DNA of 64,000 bases from NCBI GenBank assembly GCA_900468065.1, contig UBTA01000062.1, positions 43,590-107,589 of the forward strand. Direction: 5' to 3'. This DNA comes from Hyphomicrobiales bacterium (GTDB lineage: Bacteria; Pseudomonadota; Alphaproteobacteria; Rhizobiales; Rhizobiaceae). The notes beneath the pieces were generated by a model. That model was not told the origin of the DNA. It did no database searches and worked only from the letters and a program-made list of their open reading frames with translations. The translations under genes and the position numbers were made by a program. This document shows positions 28,240 to 38,325 of this stretch, piece by piece (within the stretch, counting starts at the first letter, position 1; every line of letters begins with the position of its first letter).

Positions 28240-29226
28240 TCACGTGTCGCTCTTGGCGACACGGCTCAACGCTGAAGCGATGATGCTCCCGATCAATGCC
28301 CGGTATGAAATACCTTTCAAGCGCGCAAGCAGCGGCAAGTCGGAATCTTTGGGATGCAGGCCCGCCAGAGGGTTTGCTTCAAGGAAGTTTATCTTTCCGT
28401 CTGCGTCACATCGCACGTCGATGCGGCCTGCGTCGCGACAGCCCAGCGCCTTCCAAGCGGCAAGAGCCAGTTCTGCGGCTGCAAAACCATCGGCATCCAT
28501 TGCCAAGCGAGCCTCGACCCGTTCTTCGAAATGTTTCTTGTTGTCGTAGGAGTAAATCTCGGGCTCGGCTCCCGCCCGCAGCACCAGTTCCATGACGCCG
28601 AGCACCGTCGAGGCCGATCCTGTGCCAAGCATTCCCACGGTGAATTCACGGCCCGTCAGGTAACGCTCAACCAGTACCGGCTGACTGTGACGCGCCAGCA
28701 ATTTCCCGCATCCTTGCCTTAGCTCGGTCAGATCGCGGACCTTGGACGCAGCAGAAATGCCTTTGCTCGTGCCTTCGGCGACGGGCTTTATGAAGAGCGG
28801 AAATGGCAGCGTCACATGCTCGACATCTGACAGAGCCTCGATCACCGAAAAATCGGCTGTGCAAAGGCCTTGATCGCGGACGATGCGCTTCGCGGTCCCC
28901 TTGTGCAGCGTGACGGCGAGGGCGAGCGGATCGGAGAAAGTGTAGGGGATCCGATAGGTATCGAGCAACGCCGGCACCAGCGCCTGGCGGCCAAAGCCGT
29001 GCATCCCTTCCGCAATGTTGAAAACGAGATCCCAACGGTCACCGTCGACCAATCGCTTTGCAAGGGCGCGGGCGTGGCCGATGCGATCTGTCATGTGACC
29101 GAGCCAATGCAGGGCGGACTCGATCGCTCGAATCGTGTCGAGGTGGTCAAACTCAGCCGTTTCTTCTTCATCATACCCTTCGCGCGCATAGTCTTCACGC
29201 AAATCGAATGTGATGCCAATCCTCAT
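28240..29226 (-). CDS. ATP-grasp ligase, D-Ala-D-Ala ligase-like
   Basis: A 328-residue ATP-grasp enzyme related to D-alanine-D-alanine ligase. Visible features are the N-terminal domain with FNIAEGMHGFGRQALVPALL, the ATP-binding PLFIKPVAEGTSKGI, VERYLTGREFTVGMLG and the metal-binding RIDVRCDADGKINFLEANPL. The essential Ddl of rhizobia usually lies in the division cluster, so this is more likely a paralogue acting on another amino acid or peptide substrate. It stands alone between the cyclase and nrdJ. Confidence 0.8.
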   Translation of the reverse strand: MRIGITFDLREDYAREGYDEEETAEFDHLDTIRAIESALHWLGHMTDRIGHARALAKRLVDGDRWDLVFNIAEGMHGFGRQALVPALLDTYRIPYTFSDPLALAVTLHKGTAKRIVRDQGLCTADFSVIEALSDVEHVTLPFPLFIKPVAEGTSKGISAASKVRDLTELRQGCGKLLARHSQPVLVERYLTGREFTVGMLGTGSASTVLGVMELVLRAGAEPEIYSYDNKKHFEERVEARLAMDADGFAAAELALAAWKALGCRDAGRIDVRCDADGKINFLEANPLAGLHPKDSDLPLLARLKGISYRALIGSIIASALSRVAKSDT

Positions 29227-29294
29227 GCTCGGCCACCTCTGTGTTTTAAACGGTCAGAGGGCGCGTCAGTCGCGCCGGGGCATTGCCTGCATTT

Positions 29295-29333
29295 AAAATT
29301 GAAAATTTCCGGGCGATCAAATCGCCCGGAAAT
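29295..29333 (-). terminator. nrdJ terminator
   Basis: A perfect 13-bp inverted repeat, ATTTCCGGGCGAT with ATCGCCCGGAAAT (29305-29317 and 29321-29333) around a 3-base loop. On the minus strand it is followed by TTTCAATTTT. It lies 64 bases past the nrdJ stop. Confidence 0.85.
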
Positions 29334-29396
29334 CTAATATGCTGCCTCAAGGATTATTGATCTTTTCAAGGCGTCTGTTCAACCGTTCAATAGAGG

Positions 29397-32300
29397 TTAG
29401 CTGCACCCACTCGTGGCGCCGCATGTGTCGCACTTCTCACAAGTACCGTTCCGGACCATCGTGAAATTCTGGCATTCCGAGCACATATTGCCCGTATAGC
29501 CTTGAGCAATCGAGCGGATGCGGCGTGCGGTTTCCAGTTTTTTGGCGTCCGACTTGGCGGCGGCGGCTTCTGCTGCGGCCTTGTCGGAGAACAGGGCGGT
29601 GACGTCCGGTTCGCTGTTGGCGTCCTCAGTGATCTCTTCGGCGAGTTCGACGGCGCGTTCCTCGTAATCGCGCTTGAAGGCGACGATTTCGGAGGTGGAG
29701 ATCGAGACGGCCGGTTCGAGCTTGCGGGCGGCACTACCCGAGAAGGCGGTGACATTGGCGCCGCCGGAGGATGCCTTGGCGGGAGCAGCGGTTGCAGCCC
29801 CCTTCGGTTCGCCGGACGTGCGATCGATCTGGCCGCCCTGGATCAGGGTCGGCTTGTGGCCGCGGGTCCAGCCGGTGGAGAGCAGGTTGGTCTTGCCTTC
29901 CTGGATGCCCTTGCCGAGCGCCGTATTGGAGAAATCGGACGTATCGACATGCGCGAGGTCATGGCGGTTGAGGTAGGAGACGGCCAGTTCGCGGAACACG
30001 TAGTCGAGGATCGACGTGGCGTTCTTGATCGCGTCATTGCCCTGAACCATGCCGGCCGGCTCGAACTTGGTGAAGGTGAAGGCCTCCACGAATTCTTCGA
30101 GCGGCACGCCGTATTGCAGGCCAAGCGAGATGGAGATGGCAAAATTGTTCATCATCGCCCGGAAGGCGGCGCCTTCCTTATGCATGTCGATGAAGATTTC
30201 GCCGATGCGGCCATCGCCGAATTCGCCGGTGCGCAGATAGACCTTATGTCCGCCGACGATTGCCTTCTGGGTGTAACCCTGGCGGCGGTTCGGCAGCTTT
30301 TCACGCTCGCGGGTGACCCGCTCGACGACGCGTTCGATGATTTTTTCGGTGATGGTGACGGCCTGGGCAGCGGCCGGCGCTGCCAAAAAGTCCTCCATCG
30401 CATCCTCGTCCTCGTCGTCCTCGATCAGCGAGGCGTTGAGCGGCTGGGAGAGCTTCGAGCCATCGCGATAGAGCGCGTTGGCCTTCAGCGCCAATTTCCA
30501 GGAGAGCATGTAGGCGGCCTTGCAATCCTCGACCGTCGCCTCGTTCGGCATATTGATGGTCTTGGAGATCGCGCCGGAGATGAACGGCTGGGCAGCCGCC
30601 ATCATGCGGATATGGCTTTCGACCGAGAGGTAACGCTTGCCGATCTTGCCGCAGGGATTGGCGCAATCGAACACGGGCAGATGCTCATTCTTGAGGAATG
30701 GCGCGCCTTCCAGCGTCATCGCACCGCAGACATGCACGTTGGCCGCTTCGATGTCTTTCTTCGAGAAGCCGATATGCTCGAGCAGGTTGAAGCTCATGTC
30801 GGCGAGCTGCTCGTCGGTGACCTTCAGCGTATCCTTGAGGAAGTCTACGCCGAGCGTCCACTGGTTGAAGACGAACTTGATGTCGAAGGCAGCCTTGGTG
30901 GCGCCGTTGATTGCCTCGATCTTGTCGTCGGTAAAGCCCTTGGCCTTCAGCGAGCCGGGGTTTACCGCCGGTGCCTGGTGGATATTGCCATGGCCGACCG
31001 CATAGGCCTCGATCTCGGCAATCTGGCTTTCCGTGTAACCAAGCGTGCGGAGCGCCTCCGGAACGGCGCGGTTGATGATCTTGAAGTAACCGCCGCCGGC
31101 GAGCTTCTTGAATTTCACCAGGGCGAAATCGGGCTCAATGCCGGTCGTGTCGCAATCCATCACCAGACCGATCGTGCCGGTCGGGGCAATGACCGAGACC
31201 TGGGCATTGCGGTAACCGTGCTTTTCGCCGAGCGTCAATGCCTTGTCCCAGGCATCCTTGGCATGGGCGATCAGGTCCTGATCCGGGCATTCGCCGTGGA
31301 TCAGCGCCACCGGATCGACCGACAGGCCTTCATAGCCTTGCGTTTCGCCATGGGCGGCGCGGCGATGGTTGCGGATGACGCGCAGCATCGATTCGCGGTT
31401 CGGCTTGAAGCCCGGGAACGGGCCGAGCTTGGCAGCGATCTCGGCCGAGGTGGCATAGGAGACACCGGTCATGATGGCGGTCAGCGCGCCGGCAATGGCG
31501 CGGCCTTCGGTCGAGTCGTAGGGGATGCCGGAGGACATCAAGAGGCCGCCGATATTGGCGTAGCCGAGGCCGAGCGTACGGTATTCATAGGAGCGCTCGG
31601 CGATTTCCTTGGAGGGAAACTGCGCCATCATGACCGAGATTTCGAGAACCAGTGTCCACAGGCGCACGGCATGCTCGTAATCGGCAATGTCGATGTTCTT
31701 GGTGGCGGCATCCTTGAACTGAAGCAGGTTCAGCGAGGCAAGGTTGCAGGCGGTGTCGTCGAGGAACATGTATTCCGAGCAGGGGTTGGATGCGCGGATC
31801 GGGCCTGCGGCCGGCGAGGTGTGCCAGTCGTTCATGGTGGTGTTGAAATGCAGGCCCGGATCGGCCGATGCCCAGGCAGCGTGGGAAATCTGTTCCCAGA
31901 GGTCGCGGGCCTTCAACGTCTTCATCACCTTGCCGTCCTTGCGGGCGGTGAGGTTCCAGTTTCCATCGGCCTCCACAGCGCGCAAAAAGTCGTCCTTCAG
32001 CGAGACGGAGTTGTTGGAGTTCTGGCCGGAGACGGTGAGATAGGCTTCCGAATCCCAGTCGGTGTCATAGGTCTTGAACTCGATATCCTTGTAGCCCTGC
32101 TTGGCGAACTGGATAACGCGCTTGACGTAGTTTTCCGGAACCTGGCTCTGCTTGGCGGCCTTGATTTCGCGCTTGAGGGCCGGGTTTTCCTTCGGATCGT
32201 AGCAGGCGTCGTTTTCGGCCGAGCAATTGATGCAGGCCTTCATGATCGCCTTCAGGTGCTTGGCGACGATCTTGGAACCGGTGACGAGGGCTGCGACCTT

Positions 32301-33206
32301 CTGCTCTTCCTTGACCTTCCAGTTGATGTAATCCTCGATATCCGGGTGATCGATATCGACGACGACCATCTTGGCCGCACGGCGGGTGGTGCCGCCCGAC
32401 TTGATGGCGCCGGCGGCGCGGTCGCCAATCTTCAGGAACGACATCAGGCCCGACGACTTGCCGCCGCCGGACAGCTTTTCGCCTTCGCCGCGCAGATAGG
32501 AGAAGTTGGAGCCGGTGCCGGAGCCGTATTTGAACAGGCGGGCTTCCCGCACCCACAGGTCCATGATGCCGCCTTCGTTGACGAGATCGTCACCGACCGA
32601 CTGGATGAAGCAGGCATGCGGCTGCGGATGTTCGTAGGAGGACTTCGACTTTACCAGCTTGTTGGTGAAGGGGTCGACATAGAAATGGCCCTGACCCGGA
32701 CCGTCGATGCCATAGGCCCAGTGCAGGCCGGTGTTGAACCACTGTGGGCTATTCGGTGCGACGCGCTGGGTGGCGAGCATGTAGGCCATCTCATCGCGGA
32801 AGGCGAGGGCGGATTCTTCCGATGCGAAATAATTGCCCTTCCAGCCCCAATAGGTCCAGGTACCGGCCAGGCGATCGAAAACCTGGCGGGCGTCGGTTTC
32901 GGAGCCGTAATGCTCTTCCTTCGGCAGATCCTTCATGGCGGCAAGGTCCGCCTCGGAACGCCACAGCCAGGACGGAACGGAGTTTTCTTCGACCTTCTTC
33001 AGCCGCGCAGGAATGCCAGCCTTGCGGAAATATTTCTGCGCCAGGATGTCAGCCGCGACTTGGCTAAACTGCGCGGGGACATCGATATCCGCGAGACGGA
33101 ACACGATCGAGCCATCGGGATTCTTGATCTCGCTGATGGCCTTGCGGAACTCAATTTCAGCATAGGCCGATTGGCCTGGCTTGGTGAAACGACGTTCGAT
33201 CTGCAT
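29397..33206 (-). CDS. nrdJ: Vitamin B12-dependent ribonucleotide reductase (class II)
   Basis: An adenosylcobalamin-dependent ribonucleoside reductase of 1269 residues that makes deoxyribonucleotides with or without oxygen. Key blocks are [12 protein letters not shown], the [20 protein letters not shown] region, [19 protein letters not shown], and the C-terminal redox tail with several cysteines ([27 protein letters not shown]). The ATG at 33206 follows AAGGACAAGGGACAG. Upstream lie two NrdR-like boxes. No cobalamin riboswitch is visible. A very long open frame on the opposite strand is a codon-bias shadow. Confidence 0.97.
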   Translation of the reverse strand: MQIERRFTKPGQSAYAEIEFRKAISEIKNPDGSIVFRLADIDVPAQFSQVAADILAQKYFRKAGIPARLKKVEENSVPSWLWRSEADLAAMKDLPKEEHYGSETDARQVFDRLAGTWTYWGWKGNYFASEESALAFRDEMAYMLATQRVAPNSPQWFNTGLHWAYGIDGPGQGHFYVDPFTNKLVKSKSSYEHPQPHACFIQSVGDDLVNEGGIMDLWVREARLFKYGSGTGSNFSYLRGEGEKLSGGGKSSGLMSFLKIGDRAAGAIKSGGTTRRAAKMVVVDIDHPDIEDYINWKVKEEQKVAALVTGSKIVAKHLKAIMKACINCSAENDACYDPKENPALKREIKAAKQSQVPENYVKRVIQFAKQGYKDIEFKTYDTDWDSEAYLTVSGQNSNNSVSLKDDFLRAVEADGNWNLTARKDGKVMKTLKARDLWEQISHAAWASADPGLHFNTTMNDWHTSPAAGPIRASNPCSEYMFLDDTACNLASLNLLQFKDAATKNIDIADYEHAVRLWTLVLEISVMMAQFPSKEIAERSYEYRTLGLGYANIGGLLMSSGIPYDSTEGRAIAGALTAIMTGVSYATSAEIAAKLGPFPGFKPNRESMLRVIRNHRRAAHGETQGYEGLSVDPVALIHGECPDQDLIAHAKDAWDKALTLGEKHGYRNAQVSVIAPTGTIGLVMDCDTTGIEPDFALVKFKKLAGGGYFKIINRAVPEALRTLGYTESQIAEIEAYAVGHGNIHQAPAVNPGSLKAKGFTDDKIEAINGATKAAFDIKFVFNQWTLGVDFLKDTLKVTDEQLADMSFNLLEHIGFSKKDIEAANVHVCGAMTLEGAPFLKNEHLPVFDCANPCGKIGKRYLSVESHIRMMAAAQPFISGAISKTINMPNEATVEDCKAAYMLSWKLALKANALYRDGSKLSQPLNASLIEDDEDEDAMEDFLAAPAAAQAVTITEKIIERVVERVTREREKLPNRRQGYTQKAIVGGHKVYLRTGEFGDGRIGEIFIDMHKEGAAFRAMMNNFAISISLGLQYGVPLEEFVEAFTFTKFEPAGMVQGNDAIKNATSILDYVFRELAVSYLNRHDLAHVDTSDFSNTALGKGIQEGKTNLLSTGWTRGHKPTLIQGGQIDRTSGEPKGAATAAPAKASSGGANVTAFSGSAARKLEPAVSISTSEIVAFKRDYEERAVELAEEITEDANSEPDVTALFSDKAAAEAAAAKSDAKKLETARRIRSIAQGYTGNMCSECQNFTMVRNGTCEKCDTCGATSGCS

Positions 33207-33340
33207 CTGTCCCTTGTCCTTTGTTTGCCGCAGGCCCGAACCCATTCAAAGGCTCAGGGCACAATTATTCGCATCCGGCCACGCGATTGATGCGCAGCCA
33301 GTTTCCGTTTTCCGCTCTGATGGGAAACCCGTCTCGGGAG

Positions 33341-33387
33341 ACCCTGTATCTTGTGCTGATTTTGGCTGCAAACACTAAATATAGTAT
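33341..33387 (-). promoter_or_regulatory. Pair of NrdR boxes upstream of nrdJ
   Basis: Two 16-base elements fit the NrdR consensus acaCwAtATaTwGtgt (from memory). Reading towards nrdJ, the first is ATACTATATTTAGTGT (33387-33372, 14 of 16 positions) and the second GCACAAGATACAGGGT (33356-33341, 12 of 16). Their spacing is 31 bases, the three-turn spacing typical of NrdR box pairs. They flank a plausible promoter. NrdR represses reductase genes when dATP/ATP is high. Confidence 0.75.
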
Positions 33388-33846
33388 CAACAACTTACTT
33401 ACGCCAGCGATTTGTGACGTATTTGGCGCCATGGGAGATCACAAAAAATAACCATCACGCCCCGTGGATCATCCACCGGACAGTTTTGAAAACACAGATG
33501 ATTTTCTCTGAAATGAACCGGCCTCGTTACTTTCCGGTCCCGCCGCCGCCGCAACGTAGAATCCATTAACGGCATTCGACCCGAGTCCGTCAAGGGCTGG
33601 TTTGTGTCGTAATTGCGAACACCAGATGTTGTGTGTGTGACCTGTGGAAAACGGGGACAGCGGGCAAATTCAGTAAAATCAGACGCTTCGCCGGGTTCCC
33701 TCCAGCACCGTCCGCAGCGGCAGGCAATTTTGCGAAATTTTGCGGGTAAGAAACCACACTATATTTACCATGGTGCCCTCTAGCCATAGCCATGGCACGC
33801 GAAATGTGAGGCCTCGCGAAAACTGATTCGAAAAGCTGTTGCCGGG
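33388..33846. other. Gene-free region upstream of nrdJ
   Basis: About 460 bases with no supported gene. Short minus-strand frames at 33399-33593 and 33590-33793 lack ribosome-binding sites and recognisable sequence. One further half-match to an NrdR box, ACACTATAT at 33756-33764, is present but not paired. Confidence 0.4.
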
Positions 33847-34431
33847 TTAGAGCGCGTCGAGATTGATGCCGATGGTGATGGCGCCGATCGGCTGTCCGGT
33901 GTTTGGATCGGAGATCGTCAAGCTCGCCTGCGATTGCAGCATTTGTGTCGATTCGTCCTTCTCAGCCGCATCAACGAAGAGAGCCGAAGCCCCCGCAAGA
34001 TAGGTTTTTTGCCATTTCAGTTCGTCGCCTTGCCAATAGTCTGAACTGATCTCGCTCTCGCCGACGGACAAGCCCTTGGCGTCGATGACGAAAATTTCGG
34101 TAATGACCCCGCCCGAAGCGACCTGCTTGTCCTTGAGAAACATCGACAGTGGATTGCCGACGACCGTATCGATCAGGGGATGGATGTCGCTTGCAAATTC
34201 GGTGCGCCACGTGGCGTCCAGATCGTCGATTGCAGCCTGGGTGAGGTGGGCGTGCAGCACATTCTGGCTCTTCAGCGCCTCGATGATGACCGGGTCTTCG
34301 ATCCACGCCCGGATATTGGCCTCGACATAGGCCGTGACCGGCTCGACGTGAACGTCACCAGCCCTTGATGGCGCAACCGGGATCAGGCAGAGCGCTGCGC
34401 CAGTCGCAGCGACGAAGTGCATCCTGCCCAC
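33847..34431 (-). CDS. Periplasmic PDC (Cache-type) sensor-domain protein, GTG start
   Basis: A 194-residue exported protein: signal peptide (MHFVAATGAALCLIPVAPSRA), then one PDC/Cache-like ligand-binding domain. The pattern EIFVIDAKGLSVGESE...DYWQGDELKWQKTYL and the end segment QASLTISDPNTGQPIGAITIGIN resemble PDC sensor domains of chemoreceptors and kinases. Here it is free-standing, with no transmembrane anchor or output domain. The GTG at 34431 is preferred because GGAAGG lies 6-7 bases upstream; an ATG three codons later has no such site. Partner and ligand are unknown. Confidence 0.72.
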   Translation of the reverse strand: MGRMHFVAATGAALCLIPVAPSRAGDVHVEPVTAYVEANIRAWIEDPVIIEALKSQNVLHAHLTQAAIDDLDATWRTEFASDIHPLIDTVVGNPLSMFLKDKQVASGGVITEIFVIDAKGLSVGESEISSDYWQGDELKWQKTYLAGASALFVDAAEKDESTQMLQSQASLTISDPNTGQPIGAITIGINLDAL

Positions 34432-34618
34432 GATGATCCTTCCTCCCCATGCGTTCCGTTGAGAAAGGCCTGGGGGCATTCTGTTCGGGCGCCTGCTTGC
34501 GCTGCCATATTGCCGCGCAAGATGGTTCAATCTAGCAGAACAGTTCGTTGTTCAAACAGGAATATTCAACAAGTCTTGTATGCAGACGGCCGCTGTGGCC
34601 GCTTCACCAAAAATACTT

Positions 34619-35116
34619 TTAGCCGCGCGATCCCTTGGCGATCGGCTCCTGATAGGTGAGGCCCATATCCCAGGGGAAGTAGATCCAGGTATCCTGGCTG
34701 ACTTCGGTGACGAAGGTATCGACCTGTGGCCGGCCCTTCGGCTTGGCGTAGACGGCGGCGAAATGGGCCTTGGGCAGCATGGCGCGGACCACGGCTGCGG
34801 TCTTGCCGGTGTCGGTGAGGTCGTCGATGATCAGAACGCCTTCGCCGCCATCCGCCTTCAATTCCTCAGAAATGCCCTTGAGCACATACATCTCCCCTTG
34901 CGCATCATAGTCATGATAGGAGGCAACGCAGACAGTTTCGATCAGCCGGATATTCAGCTCACGGCAGACGATGGCCGCCGGGACGAGGCCGCCACGGGTG
35001 ATACAGACGATCGCCTTCCACTCACCGCCATTGTCGGCGAGACGCCAGGCAAGCGCACGCGCGTCACGGTGAAACTGGTCCCAGGAAACGGGAAATGCTT
35101 TTTCAGGAAGTGACAT
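34619..35116 (-). CDS. gpt: Xanthine(-guanine) phosphoribosyltransferase
   Basis: A 165-residue purine salvage enzyme that makes XMP or GMP from the base and PRPP. The PRPP-binding motif is [31 protein letters not shown] and the C-terminal FPWDMG are typical of the XGPRT (Gpt) group. The ATG at 35116 follows GGAG; an in-frame TTG two codons upstream is less likely. It stands alone upstream of the tRNA-Leu gene on the same strand. Confidence 0.92.
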   Translation of the reverse strand: MSLPEKAFPVSWDQFHRDARALAWRLADNGGEWKAIVCITRGGLVPAAIVCRELNIRLIETVCVASYHDYDAQGEMYVLKGISEELKADGGEGVLIIDDLTDTGKTAAVVRAMLPKAHFAAVYAKPKGRPQVDTFVTEVSQDTWIYFPWDMGLTYQEPIAKGSRG

Positions 35117-35155
35117 GCTCAAGCTCCAGTTGATAGAGGCATCCGGTTTCGGGGG

Positions 35156-35240
35156 TGGTGCGGACGACGGGGGTCGAACCCGTACAGATCTCTCCGAGAG
35201 ATTTTAAGTCTCTTGCGTCTACCAGTTTCGCCACGTCCGC
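35156..35240 (-). tRNA. tRNA-Leu (anticodon TAA)
   Basis: The gene is 85 bases including an encoded CCA. The acceptor stem is GCGGACG/CGTCCGC. The anticodon stem AGAGA/TCTCT holds loop CTTAAAA, giving anticodon TAA, which reads UUA. There is a long variable arm, as expected for Leu, and the T-loop GTTCGAC. The 5' end is at 35240. Confidence 0.95.
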
Positions 35241-35379
35241 CTGCTTTTCCTTTCAAACACTCGGGCATCAAGGTCAATAGGCTGTTTGTTAAAACACGTT
35301 CCCGACAACGAATTCCACAATCCGTTCATAAGCAAGGCCGGATTTTGAAAAACCCCTTAAACGGCAGGGTTATGTGCAA

Positions 35380-35694
35380 ATGGCGGGTCCATTACACTTC
35401 GGAGTCAAGAAAGAACATGGAGCGAGAACCCACGTGCTGCAGGAAATCCCATTGATATGGAAGCCGATCAGGAACCATTCGTTTGCAGGCATGCTTGGCC
35501 AGCAGCAACTGGCCTATGTGTTGCAACATGATGGTCAGAAAAACTGGAAGTGGATGGTCTCCAGTTGCAACGGTACAATCCGGTTCGATTTTCAATCGGC
35601 CGACACATTGGATGAAGCGATGGCTGCCGTACAGGCGAGCGTCGAGCAATGGTTTCGGCAGGCAGGTCTGCTTGAAGACATGCAGCCGTCATAG
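35380..35694 (+). CDS. Hypothetical protein
   Basis: Up to 104 residues, with a core LGQQQLAYVLQHDGQKNWKW ... ADTLDEAMAAVQASVEQWF. I recognise no family. The start is uncertain: GTG at 35374, ATG at 35380 or ATG at 35491 (core only); none has a strong ribosome-binding site. Codon use and the coherent helix at the end favour a real gene. Confidence 0.5.
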   Translation: MAGPLHFGVKKEHGARTHVLQEIPLIWKPIRNHSFAGMLGQQQLAYVLQHDGQKNWKWMVSSCNGTIRFDFQSADTLDEAMAAVQASVEQWFRQAGLLEDMQPS

Positions 35695-35836
35695 GCTGGC
35701 ACATGACGGCGCAATCAACCTCGCGGCGTAAACAGGTAATGCGCAACTATCGATAATCACCGCTTATAACTTATAGTTGAATTATCAAATATTAATACTA
35801 CTATTGACTTTGCAATCATTTGAAAGGGAGCTTCCG

Positions 35837-35986
35837 ATGTCACACCGCGTGCATGTCACGGACCTTCCGCAGGCTGCAAAGTTGCTGGCCGATGCCCAGC
35901 AGGATGTCATCCTGAGCTATCTCATTTGCATGGCCATACTGGAGGCGAGGCAGACACCACAGGAAAACACCGTCAAGGCAGCTTAA
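35837..35986 (+). CDS. Small hypothetical protein
   Basis: A 49-residue protein, MSHRVHVTDLPQAAKLLADAQ..., from an ATG 7 bases behind AAGGGAG. Upstream is an AT-rich stretch (35750-35815) with TTGACTTT that may hold the promoter. The sequence is amphipathic and helical. No family was recognised. Confidence 0.6.
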   Translation: MSHRVHVTDLPQAAKLLADAQQDVILSYLICMAILEARQTPQENTVKAA

Positions 35987-36142
35987 GCGGAAGCGAAAGC
36001 CGGCCGGCCTTTCGGTCGCGCTCCGGATGGCGCCTCCAGCACGGGACCCCCGATCATTTTCAGACGTGGCGATTAACCCTACCTGTGAAGGTTAATCAAA
36101 GCTTTCGATTGATGTGTGCGCCTGATCAGGCTTTAAGAATGC

Positions 36143-36169
36143 TGCCGAGGGAGGGAAACTCGGCATTTT
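36143..36169 (+). terminator. Candidate plus-strand terminator
   Basis: TGCCGAG and CTCGGCA form a 7-bp stem around a 9-base loop, followed by TTTTC. It is 157 bases past the small gene ending at 35986. Confidence 0.55.
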
Positions 36170-36176
36170 CAGCACC

Positions 36177-36211
36177 AAAAAAATACGCCTCTCTCCGGCG
36201 CCGGAGAGGGG
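36177..36211 (-). terminator. Terminator of the DUF2188-like gene
   Basis: The core CTCTCCGGCGCCGGAGAG is a perfect 18-base palindrome. On the minus strand GCGTATTTTTTT follows. It is about 50 bases past the stop of the gene at 36259. Confidence 0.85.
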
Positions 36212-36258
36212 CATTCCTTTTGGATTGCAGTCTTCTAAGCTGCCCCCGTCGCCTGGAA

Positions 36259-36501
36259 TCATTGATCCTCGACGACCGCTTCGGGACGATCGCCGCCATC
36301 GGCGTGCTCGAAATGCCAGTTGCCGCTCTGATCCTGAAAGCTGATTTCCTCATCATCGCCGCCGACCTGCTGCTCCGCTGCTGCGGCTTTAGCCGCCGCT
36401 ACAGCCATATCGCGGTTCGGGAAGGCCTCGGAAAATACGTCGGAAAGCTTATAGGCCCATCCGCCGTCATGCTCGACGATTGCATAGATCACTTTGGTCA
36501 T
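36259..36501 (-). CDS. Small DUF2188-like protein
   Basis: An 80-residue acidic protein, MTKVIYAIVEHDGGWAYKLS, with a helix carrying many alanines (RDMAVAAAKAAAAEQQVG) and an end EISFQDQSGNWHFEHADGGD. The first part, the helix and the SFQDQSGNWH-like end follow the DUF2188 layout. The ATG at 36501 follows GGGAG. It stands alone with its own terminator. Function is unknown. Confidence 0.7.
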   Translation of the reverse strand: MTKVIYAIVEHDGGWAYKLSDVFSEAFPNRDMAVAAAKAAAAEQQVGGDDEEISFQDQSGNWHFEHADGGDRPEAVVEDQ

Positions 36502-36801
36502 TTCGTACTCCCTGGAGTGCGCCGCATTCCACTATCTCATGGAGTCGACGTGACCGGACAAGAACGGCCAATAGCGGCAAACGTTCCAATCGCTCAAATC
36601 CGCGTTGCCAATTCTCGTTTTTGCGTCGCGGCATCCAAAAGTAGCACGAAATCGGAGGGGTTTTCCACTTTTCCGGTCGATGCGATGGACACTCCGGCTA
36701 TTCACCTGCTGCAGCCGCCATCCGCCCTTCCGGCACAGACGTCAAAAGGGCGACCTTAGGGCCAACCTTTTGACGTTCACTACGTTGGTGTGGCTTGCGC
36801 C
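36502..36801. other. Intergenic region upstream of the DUF2188-like gene
   Basis: About 300 bases without a convincing gene. It holds the long hairpin at 36739-36776 near the wrbA stop and, presumably, the promoter of the DUF2188-like gene near 36540-36600. Confidence 0.45.
36739..36776. repeat. Perfect 11-bp inverted repeat downstream of wrbA
   Basis: ACGTCAAAAGG (36739-36749) and CCTTTTGACGT (36766-36776) are exact inverted copies around a 16-base centre. There is no poly-T tail on either strand. It may be a terminator-like or protective hairpin for the wrbA mRNA, whose stop is 26 bases away. Confidence 0.65.
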
Positions 36802-37401
36802 TCAAGCCGACAGCTTGGCTGCGATCTTGGCAACATGGGCGCCCTGGTAGCGCGCAGCTTCCAGTTCGATTTCGGAGGGCTGGCGGGAACCGTCACCACC
36901 AGTGATCGTCGATGCGCCATAGGGCGAGCCGCCCTTGATTTCTTCCAGCCCCATCTGGCCCTGGAAGGCATAGGGGAGGCCGACAACGACCATACCCTGG
37001 TGCATCAGGGTGGGGATAAAGCCGAGAATCGTCGATTCCTGGCCGCCGTGCTGGGTTGCCGACGAGGTGAACACCGAGCCGACCTTGCCGACAAGTGCAC
37101 CCTTCATCCACAGACCGCCGGTCTGATCGACAAAATTGCGCATCTGTGATGCAACAGTGCCGAAACGCGTGCCGGCGCCGAAGATGATGGCATCGTAATC
37201 GGCCAGCTCATCCGGAGTGGCGATTTCGGCGGCCTGATCGACCTTGAAATAGGAGGCTTTGGCGACGTCGGCGGGGACCAGTTCCGGCACGCGCTTGACG
37301 GTGACTTCGGCGCCTGCGGATTTTGCGCCTTCGGCGACCGCATAGGCCATGGTTTCGATATGTCCATATGCCGAATAGTAGAGCACCAACACCTTAGCCA
37401 T
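36802..37401 (-). CDS. wrbA: NAD(P)H:quinone oxidoreductase WrbA
   Basis: A 199-residue flavodoxin-fold FMN enzyme that reduces quinones by two electrons and protects against oxidative cycling. The FMN-binding start [15 protein letters not shown], the [21 protein letters not shown] block and [14 protein letters not shown] are classic WrbA. The ATG at 37401 follows AAGGAG. It stands alone and is divergent from the CinA-like gene. Confidence 0.96.
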   Translation of the reverse strand: MAKVLVLYYSAYGHIETMAYAVAEGAKSAGAEVTVKRVPELVPADVAKASYFKVDQAAEIATPDELADYDAIIFGAGTRFGTVASQMRNFVDQTGGLWMKGALVGKVGSVFTSSATQHGGQESTILGFIPTLMHQGMVVVGLPYAFQGQMGLEEIKGGSPYGASTITGGDGSRQPSEIELEAARYQGAHVAKIAAKLSA

Positions 37402-37565
37402 CGTATTCTCCTTTGAGTTGGCAATTCCGCTTGATTGCCGCTGGACATAAGATTTATCAGTTTACTTGGCCGTTGTCAGAAGCGAAGCGCGCGACAGACT
37501 GTTCGAGAATAAAAGACAATCGGATTTTTCGACTGAACAATCCCAGCGTCACATAGGACCTCCCG

Positions 37566-38321
37566 ATGACCAGCGAAAAAATCGTTACCGCCGCCATGCT
37601 CGCCATCGGCGACGAATTGCTCTCCGGCCGAACCAAGGACAAGAATATCGGCCATCTGGCAGATGTGCTGACACTCGCCGGCATCGATCTGAAGGAGGTT
37701 CGCATCGTTGCCGACGATGAGCCGGCGATCGTGGCAGCCCTCAACGGGTTGCGGGGGGAGTATGACTACGTCTTCACCTCAGGTGGCATCGGCCCGACCC
37801 ATGACGATATCACCGCCGACGCGGTGTCGCGAGCGTTTGGCGTCGAATGTATTCACGACCCGGATGCGATGACCCTGCTTGGCGCCATGTACGAGCGGCG
37901 CGGCCTTGAGTTCACCGAAGCGCGGCGGCGGATGGCGCGCATGCCGAACGGCGCGCGTCATATTCCAAACGCCGTATCGACAGCCCCGGGGTTTATCATT
38001 GGCAACGTTCATGTGATGGCCGGTGTACCACAGGTGTTCCAGGCCATGCTGGATGCACTCCTGCCGCAGCTTGAAAGCGGTACGGTCGTCAAATCGCGCA
38101 CCGTTCGCTCTCCTTTCGGGGAAGGCGATATCGGCGGACCGCTTGGCGAGGTGCAGAAGGCGCATCCCCTGACCAGCATCGGATCCTATCCGAAATTCGA
38201 CGGCACGTCGTTTTCGACCGACCTCGTGATCCGCGCCCGCGACGAAGCCCTTCTCGATGCGGCGGAGGCGGATGTGAAGGCGATGATCGACATGATTGCT
38301 GCGTCGAAGAACAAGGCCTGA
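37566..38321 (+). CDS. CinA/MoaB-fold molybdopterin-binding-like protein
   Basis: A 251-residue protein that equals the N-terminal domain of CinA (competence/damage-inducible protein A): AAMLAIGDELLSGRTKDKN, YVFTSGGIGPTHDDITADAV and VHVMAGVPQVFQAML. The C-terminal nicotinamide-mononucleotide deamidase domain is absent. In related full-length proteins the N-terminal domain hydrolyses ADP-ribose; whether this short form does so is unknown. The ATG at 37566 follows AGGA. Its stop is 4 bases from the stop of the convergent next gene. Confidence 0.88.
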   Translation: MTSEKIVTAAMLAIGDELLSGRTKDKNIGHLADVLTLAGIDLKEVRIVADDEPAIVAALNGLRGEYDYVFTSGGIGPTHDDITADAVSRAFGVECIHDPDAMTLLGAMYERRGLEFTEARRRMARMPNGARHIPNAVSTAPGFIIGNVHVMAGVPQVFQAMLDALLPQLESGTVVKSRTVRSPFGEGDIGGPLGEVQKAHPLTSIGSYPKFDGTSFSTDLVIRARDEALLDAAEADVKAMIDMIAASKNKA

Positions 38322-38325
38322 GCGG

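Noticed and set aside
29502..33290. A 1262-codon open frame on the plus strand, opposite nrdJ
   Set aside because: It mirrors nrdJ almost exactly, has no recognisable protein sequence or ribosome-binding site, and is a by-product of high-GC codon bias. nrdJ on the minus strand has all family motifs.
33207..33340. Cobalamin riboswitch before the B12-dependent reductase
   Set aside because: No GCCACTG B12-box or the other conserved riboswitch segments were found on the minus strand.
33756..33771. Third NrdR box in the nrdJ upstream gap
   Set aside because: Only the first half (ACACTATAT) fits, it is about 380 bases from the pair and no gene starts nearby.
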